A DNA stretch of 45,390 nucleotides, taken from positions 1-45,390 of the forward strand of contig JAKQHY010000207.1 of NCBI GenBank assembly GCA_029555965.1, given 5' to 3'. The notes under the pieces are model-generated. The model was not told the DNA's origin and made no database searches. It saw only the letters and a list, made by a program, of their open reading frames with translations. Of this stretch, positions 1 to 8,800 are shown piece after piece. Every line of letters starts with the position of its first letter. The first letter of the stretch is position 1. This stretch comes from Chloroflexota bacterium (GTDB taxonomy: Bacteria > Chloroflexota > Anaerolineae > B4-G1 > SLSP01). The translations under genes and the position numbers were made by a program.

Positions 1-48
1 GCGCAAAAAACGACTCAAGGTATCATACAAACGCGGCGTGTTTTCCAT
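1..48 (-). CDS. 5' end of an unidentified gene, cut by the window edge
   Basis: Reading leftwards, an ATG at 46-48 is preceded by an AGGAGAGAGACA Shine-Dalgarno region and opens a frame MENTPRLYDTLSRFLR that leaves the window without a stop. Sixteen residues are too few to identify a family. The pattern LYDTLxRFL resembles the N-termini of some IS4/IS701-type transposases, but this is only a resemblance. An 11-bp inverted repeat (36-46 and 102-112) places a leader segment complementary to the codons just after the start. Confidence 0.5.
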   Translation of the reverse strand, partial: MENTPRLYDTLSRFLR

Positions 49-164
49 TGTCTCTCTCCTGTGATGGGAATCCGGGAGAGTATACCGCGTCTGGCGGCTT
101 TGGAAAACACGCTTTTCTATCCTCTTTTGTCAGTCAACCAGAGACCAGAGCACAAACGCGCCAC

Positions 165-198
165 AAAAAAGACGCCCCTATTAAGGAGCGTCTTTTTT
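165..198 (-). terminator. Rho-independent terminator of tRNA-Gln, probably bidirectional
   Basis: Arms 165-179 and 184-198 pair over 15 bp with one mismatch around a 4-nt loop. The arms end in A6 and T6, so a U-tract follows the hairpin on either strand. It begins five bases beyond the encoded CCA of the tRNA on the minus strand. Confidence 0.85.
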
Positions 199-202
199 CT
201 GT

Positions 203-276
203 TGGCTGGGGGCGGAGGAGTCGAACCCCCACATATGGATTCAGAGTCCACTGTCCTACCATTAGACGAGCCCCCA
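203..276 (-). tRNA. tRNA-Gln (anticodon CUG)
   Basis: On the minus strand the acceptor arms TGGGGGC (270-276) and GCCCCCA (207-213) pair perfectly. A G discriminator and an encoded CCA (203-205) follow. The D arm has GTC/GAC around TAATGGTAG. The anticodon arm is GTGGA-CTCTGAA-TCCAT, placing CTG at positions 34-36. The T arm is GGGGG-TTCGACT-CCTCC. All arms fold normally, and CUG reads CAG glutamine codons. It has its own promoter (306-333) and terminator (165-198). With gatCAB in the same window, this tRNA may be charged with Glu and then transamidated, although a GlnRS elsewhere cannot be excluded. Confidence 0.95.
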
Positions 277-305
277 ACAAAGCACGTGTGCTTCAAGTGC
301 GCGTT

Positions 306-333
306 ATTGTATCACGTTCCCAAAAATTGACAA
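306..333 (-). promoter_or_regulatory. Sigma70-type promoter of tRNA-Gln
   Basis: On the minus strand TTGTCA (328-333) and TACAAT (306-311) are separated by 16 bp. A TG lies in the extended -10 position. Transcription would begin near 299, about 23 nt before the mature tRNA. Confidence 0.75.
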
Positions 334-366
334 ACTAATTTCTGATTTCCAATCACGAGTCCCTTC

Positions 367-1302
367 TCACAAGGGCCAATGTCCGTACAGGCTTTCGAGG
401 CTCAGGGTGGAGCAGACGGTTTCGTGGCAGAGCATGGTCTGCTCCGCTGCCGCGACGCCCAGCCGCACGGCTTCCTCCGGGGAGACGCCTTCCAGCAGGC
501 CGTAAGCGACGGCCGCAGTGAGCGCGTCACCCGCGCCGATAGGGTCTACCACTTCGATGGGCAGCGGGGGTATGCGTCCATGTTCTTCGGAGGTGGCGTA
601 GAACAGGCCGTCAGCGCCCAGGGTGACGATAGCCAGCCCCACGCCCAATTGCACCATGCGGCGCGTGGCCTGGGTGATAGCGGCGTCGTCGGTGAGGTCG
701 AATCCCACCAGGGCCTCAGCCTCGTCACGGTCGGGCGTGATGGCGGTGATTTCCGGCAGGTAGGGATGCAGGCGATGAGAGAGCAGGGCCGCCGTCGGGT
801 CGGCGCACACGGGGATGCTGTACTGGCTGGTTAGCCGGAAGAGCGTCTGGAAGGCGCGCGCCGAAAGGTTGGCATCCACGCAGATCATGTCGGCGTCACG
901 AATTAGATTGCGCAGCCGGTGGAGGTAGCCAGGCGTGATTTCTTGCAGCACTTCCATCGCATCAAAGGCGACCCACACGCTCTTGTCGGCGTGATAGAGG
1001 CCGGCAAAGGCTGCCGTCGGCTTGTCCTCGGAGATGAGGGCAGCGGAAACGTCAATGTTCAGCGCGCGCAGGTTTTCCAGCAGGGCGCGTCCCCAGGGGT
1101 CGTTCCCCACCGCGGTGATGAGGCTCACGTCAACCCCCAGGCGAACGAGATTCTCCGCGATGTTGCGGGCCACGCCGCCCCAACTTAGCTGGATGTGGCC
1201 GGGATTGGAACGGGCCGGTTCCACTGCCGGTGTGTTGGAATAGATTTTCGTGTCGAGCACGGCGGCGCCAATCACGATCACATGGTGTTCTGCGTTACCC
1301 AT
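367..1302 (-). CDS. PfkB-family carbohydrate (or nucleoside) kinase
   Basis: This 311-aa protein has the ribokinase/PfkB fold: an N-terminal GAAVLDTKIY strand, the first PfkB signature around GGVARNIAENLVRLG, and the C-terminal signature DPIGAGDALTAAVAYGL. In the latter the Asp of GAGD is the expected catalytic base for ATP-dependent phosphorylation of a sugar hydroxyl. The substrate cannot be read from the sequence; ribokinase, fructokinase or pseudouridine-kinase-like activities are all possible. I chose the ATG at 1300-1302 because GAGGAGG lies 6 nt upstream. A GTG five codons earlier would put that ribosome site inside the gene. The start overlaps the stop of the upstream TPR-like gene by 8 nt, so translation is probably coupled. 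It is the last gene of the SPFH operon. Confidence 0.88.
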   Translation of the reverse strand: MGNAEHHVIVIGAAVLDTKIYSNTPAVEPARSNPGHIQLSWGGVARNIAENLVRLGVDVSLITAVGNDPWGRALLENLRALNIDVSAALISEDKPTAAFAGLYHADKSVWVAFDAMEVLQEITPGYLHRLRNLIRDADMICVDANLSARAFQTLFRLTSQYSIPVCADPTAALLSHRLHPYLPEITAITPDRDEAEALVGFDLTDDAAITQATRRMVQLGVGLAIVTLGADGLFYATSEEHGRIPPLPIEVVDPIGAGDALTAAVAYGLLEGVSPEEAVRLGVAAAEQTMLCHETVCSTLSLESLYGHWPL

Positions 1303-2254
1303 CGTTGTCCTCCTCACGGATCAGTACTTTGATTTTGACCCGAATTTCTGGGATTTCATGTTGACCGGGCCGGAAAGAAATATCCCCATTGGCATGTCGC
1401 ACGAAAGGCTCATCCGCACTCAGAACCAGTTTGGCTGGTGATGGGGCGGGGGTCAGGACGTGCAGTACCAACACATCCCCACGACGGCTGTGGGGAAGCA
1501 GTTCACCTTTGTGGGCAACCCGTAAGGCAATGTAGAGGGCATGGGGGGATAGGCGCGGCAGGATTAATTCCTCGGATGTGACCGATAGGCACCCGGGGGG
1601 CAGATAGGGCGCAAGCGTCACGACGGGGAGCGCGATGGAGTAGGGCGTCAGGTTGATTGCGTCAATTCGGCGCAGGGTATGTTCTTTCAATTCGTACAAC
1701 GGCAGGATCAGGGCCGTTTCGCCCAGGTGGGAACCGGGTTGTAAGGTCAGAAGATAGTCAATCCATTTTTTGAGGTCTTTGCAGTCTTTGACCCGCCGGG
1801 AGCAATCCCCTTCGTGCTGTAGCGCGCGCTCACTGTCGTCCAGCCGTTTGCGCGCTTCGGCGAAGGCTTGCAGCGCCTTGTCATCGGCGCGGATGGTGTA
1901 ATGTAGCAGTCCTTCCCAGTAATGCGCGACGGCGCGGTTGTACATGGCAATCTTGCTGAAGGCTGTGTGCAGTTCTTGTAGCGCCCGCTGGGTTTGCGTC
2001 AGGGCATCGCCCCAGCACTGTAAGCGGCGCAGGAGGTCGGCTTTGCAGAGCAGTAACAGGGCCGCTTTGGAGTGTTCGCGGGCCGACAGGGCATACGAGA
2101 GGGCCGGGTCGAGTAGCGTGAGGGCCACTTCGTACTGCCCCTCGTTAAACGCCTGCTGGACTTGTGTGTGCCAGACTTTCAAATCCGGGTAGGTCTCCCA
2201 AAATTCCAGCAAATAGAGGGGGGTCAGTTCTTCGGGCACAAAAACTAGGCGCAT
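1295..2254 (-). CDS. TPR-like helical protein of unknown function
   Basis: The 319-aa protein has no signal peptide. Residues about 30-170 are helical and TPR-like (paired helices with W, A and L at repeat-like spacing, for example around EGQYEVALTLLDPAL and DKALQAFAEARKRL). Residues about 200-319 are beta-rich. A stretch near ALYIALRVAHKGELLP followed by GDVLVL faintly recalls the LexA/S24 fold, but the nucleophilic serine is absent. The ATG at 2252-2254 is preferred because GGGGGAGG lies just upstream; an in-frame ATG six codons earlier would include that site. It lies 108 nt after the second SPFH gene and overlaps the kinase gene start. I do not recognise a specific family. A scaffold or regulator for its operon partners is only a guess. 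Confidence 0.7.
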   Translation of the reverse strand: MRLVFVPEELTPLYLLEFWETYPDLKVWHTQVQQAFNEGQYEVALTLLDPALSYALSAREHSKAALLLLCKADLLRRLQCWGDALTQTQRALQELHTAFSKIAMYNRAVAHYWEGLLHYTIRADDKALQAFAEARKRLDDSERALQHEGDCSRRVKDCKDLKKWIDYLLTLQPGSHLGETALILPLYELKEHTLRRIDAINLTPYSIALPVVTLAPYLPPGCLSVTSEELILPRLSPHALYIALRVAHKGELLPHSRRGDVLVLHVLTPAPSPAKLVLSADEPFVRHANGDISFRPGQHEIPEIRVKIKVLIREEDNDG

Positions 2255-2362
2255 GGCGAATCCTCCCCCCATGGGACGGCCGCAGCTATTCCTACAGGGC
2301 GAAATTTCGATTGAAGGGTAGCCATTGTTAAAATCCTGTTTTTCCGATAGATTCCATCATTG

Positions 2363-3583
2363 TCACAGCTCCTGCAAGATATGCATAAGCTTTTCCGCCT
2401 GGGTGAACATGACTTGTTGTGTGGCCGGGTCGCGCTGGGCGATGGAGCGCATCACGTCCACGAAACTCAGCACGATCAATTCGGCGGGCACGTCCATGTC
2501 ACTCTGGCTGAGGGTGCGCACTTCATTCAGCATGGTCGTGATCAGCTCGACTTTGGCGTTGACCTGGGCCTGCAAGATGAGGTTGGTATAGATGGCGTCG
2601 CCTTCGATGGCATTTTCGGCCATCAGCCGTTGCATGTTGGCCCGCCAGAATTCCAACCACTGCTGCGAGATGGCGCCTTCGGCGGGCAGCACCGGGCCTA
2701 ACTGCACGTCGTCCACGGTCACACCGATGGTGCGGGCGGCTTCCGTAACGGCGGCCTCAATGCGCTCCTCCAGTTCCGTCAAAGAACACGGCTTAGGCAG
2801 GGGGGTAGGCGCCTGCGGCAGCCCGTAGCGAGGGTTTAAGAATTCGTCCAGGGAGTATTGTTCCAGGATGTTCCGCATTTCGCCCTGTAAGAGGCCCACC
2901 ACGCGCTCCGGCCACTCCTGGAATGGGGTGTCTGTGTCGGCGCGCACTCGCTTGAGCGCCGCCAGCCCCAACACCGCCGTTTCTGTATAGGTGTAGTAAC
3001 GGCCGGCGGCCTGTCGCCCGCCATCTACCCGGAAGCGAATGTCGGCCTCGCAGTAGACGGGAAGGCCGTCGCGCGTCATAAATTCCAGGCGGACGCTGCG
3101 CCTTTGCCAACGCAGGTCAATCACGTCCCAGATTTTCTCGAAAGGTTCCAGGGTATGCAGTCCCGGGCCGAGGACGCGATGCAAACGCGCCACGCGCTGG
3201 GTGACCACGGCGCTATCGTGCGCGATGCGCAGCTTTCCCGGCCCGCCCACATGCCGCAAAATGGCGGCTCCTTCCGGGTGTACTCGGCCCTCCTGCACCT
3301 CCAGCAAGGTCAGCAGGGTATCGCCAAACATCAGGCGGGAGACAAAGCCCATGGCTTCCTCTGAGGAGAGGTCGTAGAATTGCTGCGCAAATTCGGCAAA
3401 GACCCGCAGGATCAAGAGGATGGCAAAGCACAGGTTGAAGGCGAAGGCAATCAGCAAAACCGTGATGTTAAGCTGCTGCTTTTCCGGCAGCGGGCGTAGC
3501 GTCACCAACACCAGGCTCAAGAAGAGCAAGATGAGTACCAGAATTATCATGAAGACTTGTGAAATGCGCCCGGATTTGTTCAT
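2363..3583 (-). CDS. SPFH/band-7-like membrane protein (second of pair)
   Basis: The 406-aa protein begins with two hydrophobic membrane segments (about residues 10-30 and 38-63). An SPFH-like region (about 95-320) follows. Its pattern is LGPGLHTLEPFEKIWDVIDLR, then RSVRLEFMTRDGLPVYCEADIRFRV, as in stomatin/prohibitin/flotillin proteins. The C-terminus (about 320-406) is helical and may mediate oligomer contacts. Such proteins form membrane-bound rings or microdomain scaffolds. The ATG overlaps the TGA of the preceding gene in an ATGA junction (3580-3583), so the two are very likely co-translated and may form a hetero-oligomer. No protease partner of the NfeD or FtsH type is visible next to it. 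The family call is solid at fold level; the role is unknown. Confidence 0.75.
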   Translation of the reverse strand: MNKSGRISQVFMIILVLILLFLSLVLVTLRPLPEKQQLNITVLLIAFAFNLCFAILLILRVFAEFAQQFYDLSSEEAMGFVSRLMFGDTLLTLLEVQEGRVHPEGAAILRHVGGPGKLRIAHDSAVVTQRVARLHRVLGPGLHTLEPFEKIWDVIDLRWQRRSVRLEFMTRDGLPVYCEADIRFRVDGGRQAAGRYYTYTETAVLGLAALKRVRADTDTPFQEWPERVVGLLQGEMRNILEQYSLDEFLNPRYGLPQAPTPLPKPCSLTELEERIEAAVTEAARTIGVTVDDVQLGPVLPAEGAISQQWLEFWRANMQRLMAENAIEGDAIYTNLILQAQVNAKVELITTMLNEVRTLSQSDMDVPAELIVLSFVDVMRSIAQRDPATQQVMFTQAEKLMHILQEL

Positions 3584-5385
3584 GGCGTGGTGTCCTTCAA
3601 GCGTTCCCGCAGGCTGGAGAGCGCCGGCGCAGCCGATTCCGGTAAAAACAGTTGAATTTCCGGATCGCGCGCGATGTGTTCCAGGTTCTCCAGGAGGTGA
3701 TAGGCCACCAGGTTGCGTTTGACGTCGCTGCCGCCTTGTTGAAGGGTGGTGTTCGTGACTTCGATGAGGTGCGAGAGTAAATCCACCCGCGCCTGGTTAC
3801 GGATGGCGGCAAAGTGGGTGAAGCGGCGCGCCTGCGCTGCGCCCTGCCAGGTCATCAACTGGCCGATCCACCGGGCCTGCCATGCCTCAATGCGCTGGCG
3901 GGTCACTTCAGCCTCGACGGGGGTGATGACGCCCAATCCGCAGGTTTCGATGGAAAATCCTAGCGGTTCGAGCTGCTCCGTCAGTTTTTGCCGGAGGCGC
4001 GCGCTGATGATCTGGCGGGGGGGGAGCGCGTCTGGCGCGCCGTCATACAATTCGTCCAGGGGGAATTCGAGCACAATCTGCGGCAGTATGTTCCGCACCA
4101 GCTCCGGGGGCAGATCGCTCCAGGGGCGGCTGATGTGGGCGTCCAGAGGGGTGCGGCCGGCAGGGTTGACCTCGGCCGCCAGCACGATGCGCCAGATGGC
4201 ATCGCGCGCATAGGGCCAGGGATGAGTGAGGTAGAGGGTGCGGCGCCCGGCGGCGATCTGGAAAACGAGTGTTACGGTGACATGCACTTTGATGCCATCG
4301 CGGGTAATGGCCTGGACGGGGACCGCGCGCAGTTGGGGGCGCAAGTCCAGGATGGAATGGATGCTTTCTCCCTTGTGTATGAACGCGGCCCCTGGCCCAA
4401 CGATCCGGCGGATTTCGGAGCGGTCTTTCAACACAATGACGTTCTCCGGTTCGGTGATAAGCCATCCTGGTTCGACGCCGTCCCGGCTGCCGGCGATGCT
4501 GGGTCGCACCTGGCCTTTGCTGATCATCGCCGAAGGTTGGGGGAAGCCGGTAAAGAAGCCGAGGAGCAGCGTCAGGGCTTTGCGGGGGCGGTCTTCTTCT
4601 TCGGCATCAATGGGAATCAGGTCAGGAGTCCATTTGTAGAGCAACCAGGCAACCAGCGTGGGCGCGGACGTCACAAACAGCAAGAACAGAGGCATGTGCT
4701 TCAAAAAGGAGGCGCGCGCGGCACTGAGTTCCGTCGGTGGGGCGAATAACCTCGTCAAGAGCGGCGGCGCCTGCTGCCACACTACCGGCAGCCAGACAAT
4801 GCCGAGGCCTAACGCAATGAGCAGCAGAAACATGCCATCCAGGAGCAGCCAGGGGAGCAGGCTTTCGCGGGGGAAGAGCCGACTCCAGTATAACCCGGCG
4901 AGGAAGATGAGCAAGGGCAGTCCCACGCTTACATCCACCATCAAAAGCGCCACGGGAATAGGGGCTTTTGCCCAGGTCGGAGAAAACAAGGGCAGGAAAA
5001 CCCAGAAGAGGCCGCCAAGCAGCCACGCCACCGCGCCCCCCATCCGCCAGAAAAGGTCAATGAACGTCAGGGGAGAGAGCGTCTCCAATCTTTTTCCCAA
5101 CATTGGGCCGAGTAGACCGCGCGCGCCAAAGAAGACCCAGGGCGCGATGCCCAGAGCGCGCCACGCGAAGCCCATCAACATCAGCAAGGGCGATATGCGC
5201 TGGAACAAAGGGAGGAAAATCCAGATGAGGCTGAAGAATCCGAGCAGCAGCACGACCAGGAGCCGCCAAAGGCCGCTTTGCGCCGCCGCCGTCGCTGCTT
5301 TTTTGTACAGCGGCGGATGGGACTGTAAGTAGCCGTCAACGAGCACGCTACCGGCTATATAGGCCAGCAGAAGAATCCACGACAC
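3580..5385 (-). CDS. Polytopic membrane protein with C-terminal SPFH/band-7-like domain
   Basis: The 601-aa protein has about six to eight hydrophobic membrane segments in its first 260 residues, including a leading MSWILLLAYIAGSVL segment. A cytoplasmic-type SPFH-like domain (about 300-500) follows. Its pattern EIRRIVGPGAAFIHKGESI and RAVPVQAITRDGIKVHVTVT parallels the downstream gene. A helical tail ends the protein. The start is GTG (5383-5385) with GGGAGG seven bases upstream. It is the first gene of the operon SPFH-SPFH-TPR-PfkB kinase. The multi-pass N-terminus is much larger than the single anchor of ordinary stomatins, so it may be a fusion of a membrane module to SPFH. Function is not known. 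Confidence 0.75.
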   Translation of the reverse strand: MSWILLLAYIAGSVLVDGYLQSHPPLYKKAATAAAQSGLWRLLVVLLLGFFSLIWIFLPLFQRISPLLMLMGFAWRALGIAPWVFFGARGLLGPMLGKRLETLSPLTFIDLFWRMGGAVAWLLGGLFWVFLPLFSPTWAKAPIPVALLMVDVSVGLPLLIFLAGLYWSRLFPRESLLPWLLLDGMFLLLIALGLGIVWLPVVWQQAPPLLTRLFAPPTELSAARASFLKHMPLFLLFVTSAPTLVAWLLYKWTPDLIPIDAEEEDRPRKALTLLLGFFTGFPQPSAMISKGQVRPSIAGSRDGVEPGWLITEPENVIVLKDRSEIRRIVGPGAAFIHKGESIHSILDLRPQLRAVPVQAITRDGIKVHVTVTLVFQIAAGRRTLYLTHPWPYARDAIWRIVLAAEVNPAGRTPLDAHISRPWSDLPPELVRNILPQIVLEFPLDELYDGAPDALPPRQIISARLRQKLTEQLEPLGFSIETCGLGVITPVEAEVTRQRIEAWQARWIGQLMTWQGAAQARRFTHFAAIRNQARVDLLSHLIEVTNTTLQQGGSDVKRNLVAYHLLENLEHIARDPEIQLFLPESAAPALSSLRERLKDTTP

Positions 5386-5415
5386 GCCCTAACCTCCCTT
5401 GAAGATAAAAGTCTG

Positions 5416-5485
5416 TTTCACGCAAAGGCGCAAAGACGCAAAGTAAAAAACAAAGCCTTGGCGAGCTTGGCGTCTTTGCGTGAAA
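5416..5485. repeat. Simple-word inverted repeat (CACGCAAAG type)
   Basis: Left arm 5416-5435 (TTTCACGCAAAGGCGCAAAG) is nearly complementary to right arm 5466-5485. Both arms are built from GCAAAG words. The hairpin lies directly upstream of the SPFH operon start. Confidence 0.7.
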
Positions 5486-5775
5486 TTTTCATCCCACCGC
5501 TGATGAACCCGCAGGTTAATGGGTAATTCCTTTGAAAATAGCCACAGAGTCACAGAGTCCCCCAATGCGCTGGATGTTTCTGAAGGTCACTGGACGTCAA
5601 TCCTCTGTACCTTCATTCACTTTAGCACGAATCGAGCAAAAAGTGAAATGTGCGGGCCAGCGGGCGAACGCATTGTGAGCTGTGGGGCAGTTGGGGCCGC
5701 TTTGCGGCGAGAGTCGCAGAGCTGACGCACTGTGATGTCAACGTCAGTTTGGGGGTGGGCATCTGGCGTGAAATA

Positions 5776-5803
5776 GAAGAGGCCGGGCATACCCGGCCTC
5801 TTC
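5776..5803 (-). terminator. Terminator downstream of the large DUF11 gene
   Basis: Perfect 12-bp stem GAAGAGGCCGGG (5776-5787) with CCCGGCCTCTTC (5792-5803) and a 4-nt loop. It lies 22 bases past the stop codon on the minus strand. The following T-tract is weak (TATTTC). Confidence 0.75.
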
Positions 5804-5825
5804 ATGTTTTGGGAGAAGTTCGTGA

Positions 5826-8800
5826 TTACTGACGTATCACGAGGGGGAGATAAATCTCAAAGTCAAGGGGCGTCACCGATTTTAGCGTGTTTATATCCAC
5901 AGCGCGGTTGTTGTCCAACTGTATTTCGCGTACGTTTTGCGGTGGGTAGCCGATTTCAACCGTGTTGGTGATGGCCGCCGGCGAGCCGTTGACCTGTACG
6001 ACGAAGTTGACATCGCCCGAGGCATTGGGGGCCAGGGCGCCAATCTCGCGTGTGTAGCGCCCATTGCCCAGGGCCGTCCAGCCGGAACTCACCAGGGTGA
6101 CGCTTTCCGCCGGGGCAATCGTTTCGGTTAACACCACTTGCGTCAGCGTGGCTTCTGATGACGCCAAACTGGCGTAGTGCAGGGTGTAAGTCAGGCGGTC
6201 GCCCGAACTGAATTGCGTGATGCCATCGGTCTTTGTCACCTGCACGTCCACCACGGGGATGACCACGGTGGTGACCGCAACGCAAGCGCCGCTGTAGGCG
6301 AAGGTCACGCCCACATCCGGCAGTCCCTGCACCTGGTTGCAGTATGACCCAGGGGCGGTTCCCGCGGCCACCCGCGCCGCGAACACCAGTTGCACCTGGT
6401 CATGGGCCGGGATGTTGACGTTATGCCAGATCAGTTGTTGCTGGCCGGCGCTGACGCCGGTCGCGTCCGGCGTTCCAGACGCCAGAGTGAAGGAAAGCGG
6501 CAAGGTGTCGGTGATGCGCGCGGTGCGCGCGGTGTCGCCGGTGTTGAACAGTTGGATAGTGTACGTGACTATCCCGCCGGCGGCCACAGAGTCCGGTGTG
6601 ACGGACTTCCAGGGAGTGATTTCGCCCGTGCCCAGCGGCACCACTAAATCTATGTCGGTGGCGATGTTGTTGGCCTGATTCTGCTCAAAGACCGGAACGG
6701 CGGTGGCGTAGGTGATGGTCGCGGAGTTCTCCAGTTCGGTGACGGCGGCAAGGGTGCTGTTCAGGCGGACGACAAAGTTCACGGTTCTCGACGCCCCTGG
6801 CGCCAGCGTGTCTGGAGCTACATACTGATAGACGCCATCGCCCACTGCTGTCCAATCGGCGCTCAACATTTGCGCGACCAGGGTGGGCGGGGTAATCCGG
6901 TCGGTCAGCGTCACTGCCGTGAAGGATTGTGGGGAAGAGGTTGCATTCGTATAGCGCAGGGTGTAGATCAGGGTCTCACCGGCGTTCGTCCAAGACATCC
7001 CATCATCCTTGGAGATTTGCGCGTCCACGGCGGGAAGGGCGGTCACATTCACGCAGGCCAGTCCGGAAGCAGCCGGTTGCGGCACGAAGACTCCCCCCAC
7101 CCGACGCTCAATCTGCACGGTGTTACACAACAACCCGCCCGGAGAGGAACTCTTTACCCTTGTGCGGAAGACCAGTTCCATTTTCGTCGTTTGGAGCAAG
7201 AGATTGCGCCATAGCACCTGCTGCTGGCCGCCCACCCAGGCCGTCGTCACGCCCGTCGCGGGTTCAACGGCGCTCACGAAGACGACGCCGGGCGGGAGCG
7301 TATCCAGGACGTTGAGTACCTGGGCGCCGCCCGCAGGGTTGTTCAACGTAATCCGGTACTCGATCTCCTCGCCAGCGGTCAACTCCGTGGGTGAAGCGCT
7401 CTTGGAGGCGATCACCTCGCCGTGTTGGATGGGGTCGGTGTCCCATGCGACATTGTTGGCAAAGTTCGTTTCGATAGAGGCGTGTTGCGTCTGATAGCCC
7501 ACTTCCACCATGTTGTTGATCGTCGCTGTCGTCGTGGGCACAGTGGAGTTCAGTTTGACGACAAAGGAAGCCACCCCCATCCCTCCTGGTTCGAGGGTTT
7601 CCGGTATCTCGATCCGGTAACGACCGCCGCCCAGATTGGTTTGTTCCCCTGGGGTGTTCACCCAGTACGCCTGTTGAATATCGGTGTAAGGGCTGACCGT
7701 TTCCGTCAGGATGATGGTGGACAGGGCCGTATTGGAGGCCTCCGTGTTTTCGTAAAGAATCGTGTAGGTCATCGTGTCGCCGGGCTGCACATACTCCAGG
7801 CCGTTGGACTTCGTCACCGCAACATCTACTTGGCCGGCCGGTATGACGTTGACACAACTTTGCGCGGTAACCGGGGGTTGCATGATACCGTTATTGCCGG
7901 CCTCTCCCCAAAGGGTATTGCAGTAATCCGCAGGCCCCGGCGCCAACAAATCCACGCGCGTGCGGTAACTGAGGTACTTCAACTCTCCCGATTCAATGAT
8001 GATATTTTCCCATACGGCAATGCGCTCATCCTGTTGTAACACCGGCGCGGGCGTGGTCGCCACTACGCCGGACCACGTGAAGAAGGGCGGTAAGGTGTCC
8101 GAGAGGCGCACTGTATAGGACAGCGTGGGGTGGTTGTTGAAGAGCGTCACGACATAGGTGACTTCTTCGGTAGCTCTGACGCTAGATGCGGCGGCCACCT
8201 TTAACAGACTGACCGACTCGCCGACGGCGATCAGGTCAATATCTTCAATGTAGTTGTTCTCAAGGTTGGCGTCGAAGGCCACCGCATCCGTTGTGTAGGC
8301 GATCTCCCCCCGATAGTACAACGTCAAAACCTCGGGCGGGAGGGTCTCTGCCAACTGCACCAGCAATTCGACTTGACCGCTTTCTCCGGGCGCCAGTGGG
8401 CCGGCAATCCCTTTGTGATACTGATCGCCGGATTGTACCCAGCCGTTCCCCGAAAGCACCGATACATATTCGGTGGGCGAGAAGGCGACGGTGAGGGTGA
8501 TACTGCTGAAAGGAATCTCGCTCGCGGCAGCGTTCGTGTAGTGTATCGTATAGGTAATCGTCTCCGGCGCGGGGCGGACTACCTGCACCCCATTGGTGCT
8601 GGAAACTTGCGCATCCACCTTATACGGAATGAGAACTTCGACGCGCGCGAGCTTGGGGACGACCGGCGTGACGAACTCGTTGATTTGCACCTGGACCTGG
8701 TTGTAATAACCGCCCGGTTTGGCCTCTGCGGCGACGTGCGCGCGGAAAGTGAGGGTGAGCCGGGAGGTCGGCGCAATGGTGAGATTTTGCCAGGACACTA

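Larger units (their letters stand above)
5386..5825. other. Non-coding gap between SPFH operon and DUF11 gene
   Basis: No credible gene is seen. The gap holds a long imperfect hairpin of simple words (5416-5485), a short CACAGAG-type word run (5532-5547) and, at its right end, the terminator of the DUF11 gene (5776-5803). No clear sigma70 promoter for the SPFH operon was found. Confidence 0.6.

Noticed and set aside
48..338. Two overlapping plus-strand frames of 89-96 codons
   Set aside because: They run antisense through the tRNA-Gln gene, its terminator and its promoter, and they lack a ribosome site.
5519..5725. Small plus-strand ORF of 68 codons in the gap before the DUF11 gene
   Set aside because: It has no ribosome site and no recognisable protein pattern, and it passes through simple-word repeats.
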